From contig JAFWMO010000015.1 in NCBI GenBank assembly GCA_017510705.1, forward strand, positions 1 through 53,896: a stretch of DNA of 53,896 nucleotides. Direction: 5' to 3'. The notes beneath the pieces were generated by a model. It saw nothing but the letters and a program-made list of their open reading frames with translations, was not told the DNA's origin and did no database searches. This stretch comes from Candidatus Saccharimonadota bacterium (GTDB lineage Bacteria; Patescibacteriota; Saccharimonadia; Saccharimonadales; Saccharimonadaceae). How positions within the stretch are numbered: the stretch's first letter is position 1; each line of letters starts with the position of its first letter. Both the position numbers and the translations under genes were made by a program. Below, piece by piece: positions 51,436-53,896 of the stretch.

Positions 51436-52095
51436 TTATAGCACAAGTTTTTCGGCATCTTTTACATCGTAGCCGGCGATTTTGGTCCTTCTGAGTGCAG
51501 TGAGATAGGCACCAGTGCCGAGCTTTTTGCCGATATCTTCGGCAAGCGTGCGAATATAGGTGCCAGATGAAACGTGAGTTCTGATTTTGAGTTCTGGATA
51601 ATTATAGTCTAGTATTTCTATACTGTAGATGGTGACTTTTCTTTTTGGAATTTCAAAATCTGCGCCTTTGCGAGCTAATTTATAAGCACGCTCACCATTG
51701 ATCTTAATTGCGCTGAAGCGTGGCGGAGTTTGCTCTATCTCGCCAATGAAAGAATTGATGATAGAAGTAATTTTTTCTAAACTCGGATAGTATTCGCGCG
51801 GATATAATTGAATCTCTCCTTCCGGGTCTCCGGTGGTGGAGGTGTAGCCAAGCTTCAGTGTGGCTTCGTAGACTTTGTCTTTTTTCAAGAATTCATTGGA
51901 TTTTTTGGTCATTTTGCCAGAGAGGAGAATTAAAAGCCCGGTAGCAAAGGGATCTAAAGTGCCGGTGTGGCCAACTTTAACTTTGTGGCCAAATTCAGTT
52001 TTTAGATGGCCGCGGACTTTGGCAACAACACCAAAGCTAGAAATCCCAGCTGGTTTGTCTATTAAGATAATTTTGTCTTCTGGCCTTGTATCCAT
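51436..52095 (-). CDS. truB: tRNA pseudouridine-55 synthase TruB
   Basis: 219 residues, shorter than E. coli TruB by loss of the PUA domain. Motifs: DKPAGISSF, catalytic Asp in GHTGTLDPFATGLL, TGDPEGEI, SSGTYIRTLAEDIG. It makes pseudouridine in the T-loop. The start MDTRPEDK at 52095 is given by reverse-strand TATAAT (52102-52107) six bases before; the longer frame overlaps rpsO. Confidence 0.95.
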   Translation of the reverse strand: MDTRPEDKIILIDKPAGISSFGVVAKVRGHLKTEFGHKVKVGHTGTLDPFATGLLILLSGKMTKKSNEFLKKDKVYEATLKLGYTSTTGDPEGEIQLYPREYYPSLEKITSIINSFIGEIEQTPPRFSAIKINGERAYKLARKGADFEIPKRKVTIYSIEILDYNYPELKIRTHVSSGTYIRTLAEDIGKKLGTGAYLTALRRTKIAGYDVKDAEKLVL

Positions 52096-52132
52096 TGCAT
52101 TATTATAACAGATGTGGTATAATGAATCCACT

Positions 52133-52399
52133 ATGATAACAAAAGAGAATAAGGACAAGGCTATTGCCAAGGTTGCCCGCAACAAGGCAGACGTTGGTTC
52201 TCCTGAAGTTCAAGTTTCTATTTTGACGGAGCGCATCAAAGAAGTGACTGAGCACGTCAAAGCTAACAAACATGACTTTATGGCCAAAAGAGGTTTGATG
52301 CAAATGGTAGGGAAGCGCAAGAAGCTTCTCAAATACCTAGAAGAGACCGATTTTGAGCTATACAAGAAGACTGTTAAGAAACTCGGCCTCAGAAAATAG
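52133..52399 (+). CDS. rpsO: Ribosomal protein uS15
   Basis: 88 residues, normal length: GSPEVQVSILTERIKEVTEHV, HDFMAKRGLMQMVGKRKKLLKYL. It binds 16S rRNA early in 30S assembly. TATAAT (52118-52123) is nine bases before ATG, so the leader is at most a few bases and the self-binding leader pseudoknot known from E. coli cannot exist. Divergent from truB with 37 bases between starts. Confidence 0.97.
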   Translation: MITKENKDKAIAKVARNKADVGSPEVQVSILTERIKEVTEHVKANKHDFMAKRGLMQMVGKRKKLLKYLEETDFELYKKTVKKLGLRK

Positions 52400-52410
52400 T
52401 TTTGAATAAA

Positions 52411-52440
52411 AGAAAACCCGCCTAATAGAGGCGGGTTTTT
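52411..52440 (+). terminator. rpsO terminator
   Basis: AAAACCCGCCT-AATAG-AGGCGGGTTTTT. Confidence 0.95.
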
Positions 52441-52444
52441 GTGG

Positions 52445-52528
52445 TATACTGGGATTAGTATAGCTGACTAATAACAATTTAATTCTGAAAACCATTACTG
52501 ATGGTTTTTGTTTTTTGTAAAGGAAAGA
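52445..52528 (+). promoter_or_regulatory. Promoter and attenuator-like leader of nuclease gene
   Basis: TATACT (52445-52450), then a leader of about 70 bases in which AAAACCAT-TACTG-ATGGTTTT plus a long T run forms an intrinsic terminator directly before AAAGGAA and ATG 52529. Confidence 0.65.
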
Positions 52529-52942
52529 ATGAATAAAATAGAATTAGAAAAAGTGCCTAAAGATAAAGTGGGTAGAATTGAAAAGAATGGCATAAAACTA
52601 GAGGACCATGAAGAAAAGACAATTAGATTTTTGTTGAAATATGGTTTTAATATTGAACTGATTCGCCCAGTAAGTATCCCAAAGATGAACAATCCTGATA
52701 TTTTGGTGTCCGGTGCGATTTGGGAGATAAAAGCGCCAACTAGTTTTAATGAAAACAAGTTAAAAAAGAGGATAAAAAAGGCTTCAAGGCAAGCAAGCCG
52801 CGTGATTTTTGACCTTAGAAATATGAATAGGGATTATGAAAAAGCCGGGATATTTTTAGAAAGAATGTTTGATGGTAATGCGACTATAAGAAGAATGATT
52901 ATTATTGAGAAGGAGGGAAAAGTCATTGAGTATTATAAATAG
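52529..52942 (+). CDS. CdiA C-terminal toxin-like nuclease domain, stand-alone
   Basis: 137 residues related in plan to the gene at 35013: an N-terminal helical part (HEEKTIRFLLKYGFNIELIRP), the core NNPDILVSGAIWEIKAPTS with Asp and E-x-K, a basic helix (KKRIKKASRQASRVIFDLR) and a final MIIIEKEGKVIEYYK. This is the PD-(D/E)xK-type CdiA tRNA-nuclease group. No immunity gene is evident. Expression may be limited by the terminator in its leader. Confidence 0.75.
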   Translation: MNKIELEKVPKDKVGRIEKNGIKLEDHEEKTIRFLLKYGFNIELIRPVSIPKMNNPDILVSGAIWEIKAPTSFNENKLKKRIKKASRQASRVIFDLRNMNRDYEKAGIFLERMFDGNATIRRMIIIEKEGKVIEYYK

Positions 52943-52948
52943 ATGTAG

Positions 52949-53010
52949 TATAATCAAGGTAATGAGGGCGACCCCGTTCTTAATTGAGCGAGGCCAAGCC
53001 CTCTTTTTTT
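52949..53010 (+). ncRNA. Short promoter-terminator unit (small RNA or 16-codon gene)
   Basis: TATAAT at 52949-52954 is followed within about 50 bases by GAGGGC...GCCCTC and seven T. ATG 52962, seven bases after the -10, opens a 16-codon frame (MRATPFLIERGQALFF) whose TGA follows the T run directly. It is either a small RNA or a leaderless micro-gene. Confidence 0.45.
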
Positions 53011-53019
53011 GACAAAAAA

Positions 53020-53050
53020 AAGACCCCGCCTGTAAAAGCGCGGGGTTTTT
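53020..53050. terminator. Terminator of the RelA/SpoT-domain gene
   Basis: ACCCCGC and GCGGGGT with A and T runs; on the minus strand it lies at the end of the alarmone synthetase gene. Confidence 0.85.
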
Positions 53051-53661
53051 TATACTTCCGTTTTGTTTACGAGCAGATAAATTTGTTCCCCAAGCTCGTC
53101 TATTTTTGTGATCCATTTCGCGATTTGCTTAAAGAGACCACGGAACTCTTCTGGAAATACTCCTTTATTTTTGTAAAGGTAGTGCTCCAGTTCAGCCCAT
53201 AGATCTTGGGCTTTAGTTCTTAGTTGGATCTCTACTGGCACGAGTTCGGTCCCGTCTGTCGTATAGACTTCAACTTGAACTATTAGATGCAGACTACTGT
53301 AACCATTTTGTTTTGGTATGGTTATGTAGTCTTTTCTCTTTGTTACACTCATTCCAGGGATTTTTTTGATCGATTTCTCAAGCTCGAAAATGTGTCTCTT
53401 AAATAATACACAGATTCGTTCTCCTGCAATATCGGTCTCGTTGTCAAAGATATCATCAATTGTGATTTCTTCGACTTTCTTTCCGGTTTTCCTGGTTGCC
53501 TTTTCCATAGCGCTTGCAAAAGTTTTTGGTCTGCAAGATATTGAACATGGTATGTTATTATACAATAATAAATTATTGGTTTTTGTCAAAACTGTGTTCA
53601 TCGCTGCTAGATATGGCAGTTTTCTTTTTTCAAAACCTTTTTCCAGCTCTTCTAAATTCAT
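53050..53661 (-). CDS. Small alarmone synthetase (RelA/SpoT domain)
   Basis: 203 residues consisting of a RelA_SpoT synthetase domain: SCRPKTFASAMEKATRK, DIAGERICVLF, KQNGYSSLHLIV and VPVEIQLRTKAQDLWAELEHYLYK. It should make (p)ppGpp or pppApp; no hydrolase domain is present, which leaves degradation to other enzymes. Ribosome site AAGGAGGGA; the leader contains ATTGGGC/GCCCAAT. The promoter is TTGACT-N17-TATAAT on the minus strand (about 53720-53748). Confidence 0.88.
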   Translation of the reverse strand: MNLEELEKGFEKRKLPYLAAMNTVLTKTNNLLLYNNIPCSISCRPKTFASAMEKATRKTGKKVEEITIDDIFDNETDIAGERICVLFKRHIFELEKSIKKIPGMSVTKRKDYITIPKQNGYSSLHLIVQVEVYTTDGTELVPVEIQLRTKAQDLWAELEHYLYKNKGVFPEEFRGLFKQIAKWITKIDELGEQIYLLVNKTEV

Positions 53662-53773
53662 CTTTTGTCCCTCCTTTTTCTGGAAAAATCTCTATTGGGC
53701 GGAATTGCCCAATCTGTATTATTATATCACACTTACGCTAAAAAGTCAACTTCTAAAGGGGTAAAAAGTGTGA

Positions 53774-53864
53774 TATAATAGATGTAACATTAAAAAACGG
53801 GAAGACGGCAGATACGAGATAGGGGACTCATATCTGATGTTTTCCCAAGAAAGGAATATTTTTC
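53774..53864 (+). promoter_or_regulatory. Promoter and two-stem leader of the last gene
   Basis: TATAAT (53774-53779). The leader has GGGAAGAC (53799-53806) pairing with GTTTTCCC (53839-53846), and inside it CAGATA (53809-53814) with TATCTG (53831-53836). AAGAAAGGA precedes ATG 53865. Could be a riboswitch or protein-binding site. Confidence 0.6.
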
Positions 53865-53896
53865 ATGGATATTATAAATCCAAATGGCAAAAAGAC
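53865..53896 (+). CDS. Start of a gene cut by the window edge
   Basis: Ten codons (MDIINPNGKK) are visible behind a ribosome site and structured leader. The product cannot be identified from this fragment. Confidence 0.6.
   Translation, partial: MDIINPNGKK

Overview
The window looks like a piece of a small, very dense bacterial chromosome from the Candidate Phyla Radiation, most probably a Saccharibacterium (TM7). The reasons are the AT-rich coding, tiny or overlapping intergenic gaps, scattered type IV pilus genes, a short ComEC, a VirB6-like membrane giant, FISUMP-type (Fibrobacter succinogenes major paralogous domain) protein fragments and standard stop codons including TGA. The lineage is inferred from gene content; no rRNA gene, insertion sequence, integrase or CRISPR array was seen.

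Layout. 1-9.5 kb: dnaK behind two CIRCE operators, ruvB, a PH-domain membrane protein, a pilin, three tRNAs, comEC, yebC, tRNA-Ser and a LiaF/LiaG-like pair. 9.5-13.4 kb: pilB followed by a 2.25-kb array of ten start-less FISUMP-like C-terminal cassettes in both orientations, the most striking object here. 13.4-20.4 kb: methyltransferase, ABC exporter, DsbA-like protein, CBS protein, aspS. 20.4-24.5 kb: tRNA-Ile(TAT), an FtsL/DivIC-like protein and three pilin-like genes. 24.5-34.9 kb: a cysteine-less flavoprotein operon, a lamin-tail-domain surface protein, adenylate kinase, hrcA-grpE under CIRCE, bL25, a degenerate PfkB-aldolase fusion divergent from a phosphomannomutase-like gene, tpiA and two tRNAs. 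35-45.9 kb: accessory and surface region with two CdiA-toxin-like nucleases (one lies near 52.5 kb), a coiled-coil protein, large secreted and membrane proteins, a cell-wall-type anchored protein, a lipoprotein pair and a VirB6-like protein. 46-53.9 kb: Nudix/radical SAM pair, folD-murB, recA-recX, PRC-barrel protein, truB/rpsO, a RelA/SpoT-domain synthetase and the start of a gene with a structured leader.

How the parts may work together. DNA uptake and recombination are well represented (pilins, pilB, comEC, recA, recX, ruvB). comEC, recA and a lamin-tail-domain gene share a GGGGTTGTAA-N17-TAnAnA promoter unlike the usual TATAAT promoters, which suggests one competence-like regulon. The cassette array beside pilB has what is needed for gene-conversion variation of a surface protein encoded elsewhere, and its variable codons are nearly all NNY, the mark left by diversity-generating retroelements acting on AAY codons. 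About half of the protein genes have TATAAT only 6-7 bases before the start codon and should be made from leaderless mRNAs; Shine-Dalgarno sites are found mainly on downstream operon genes and on the secreted or regulated genes.
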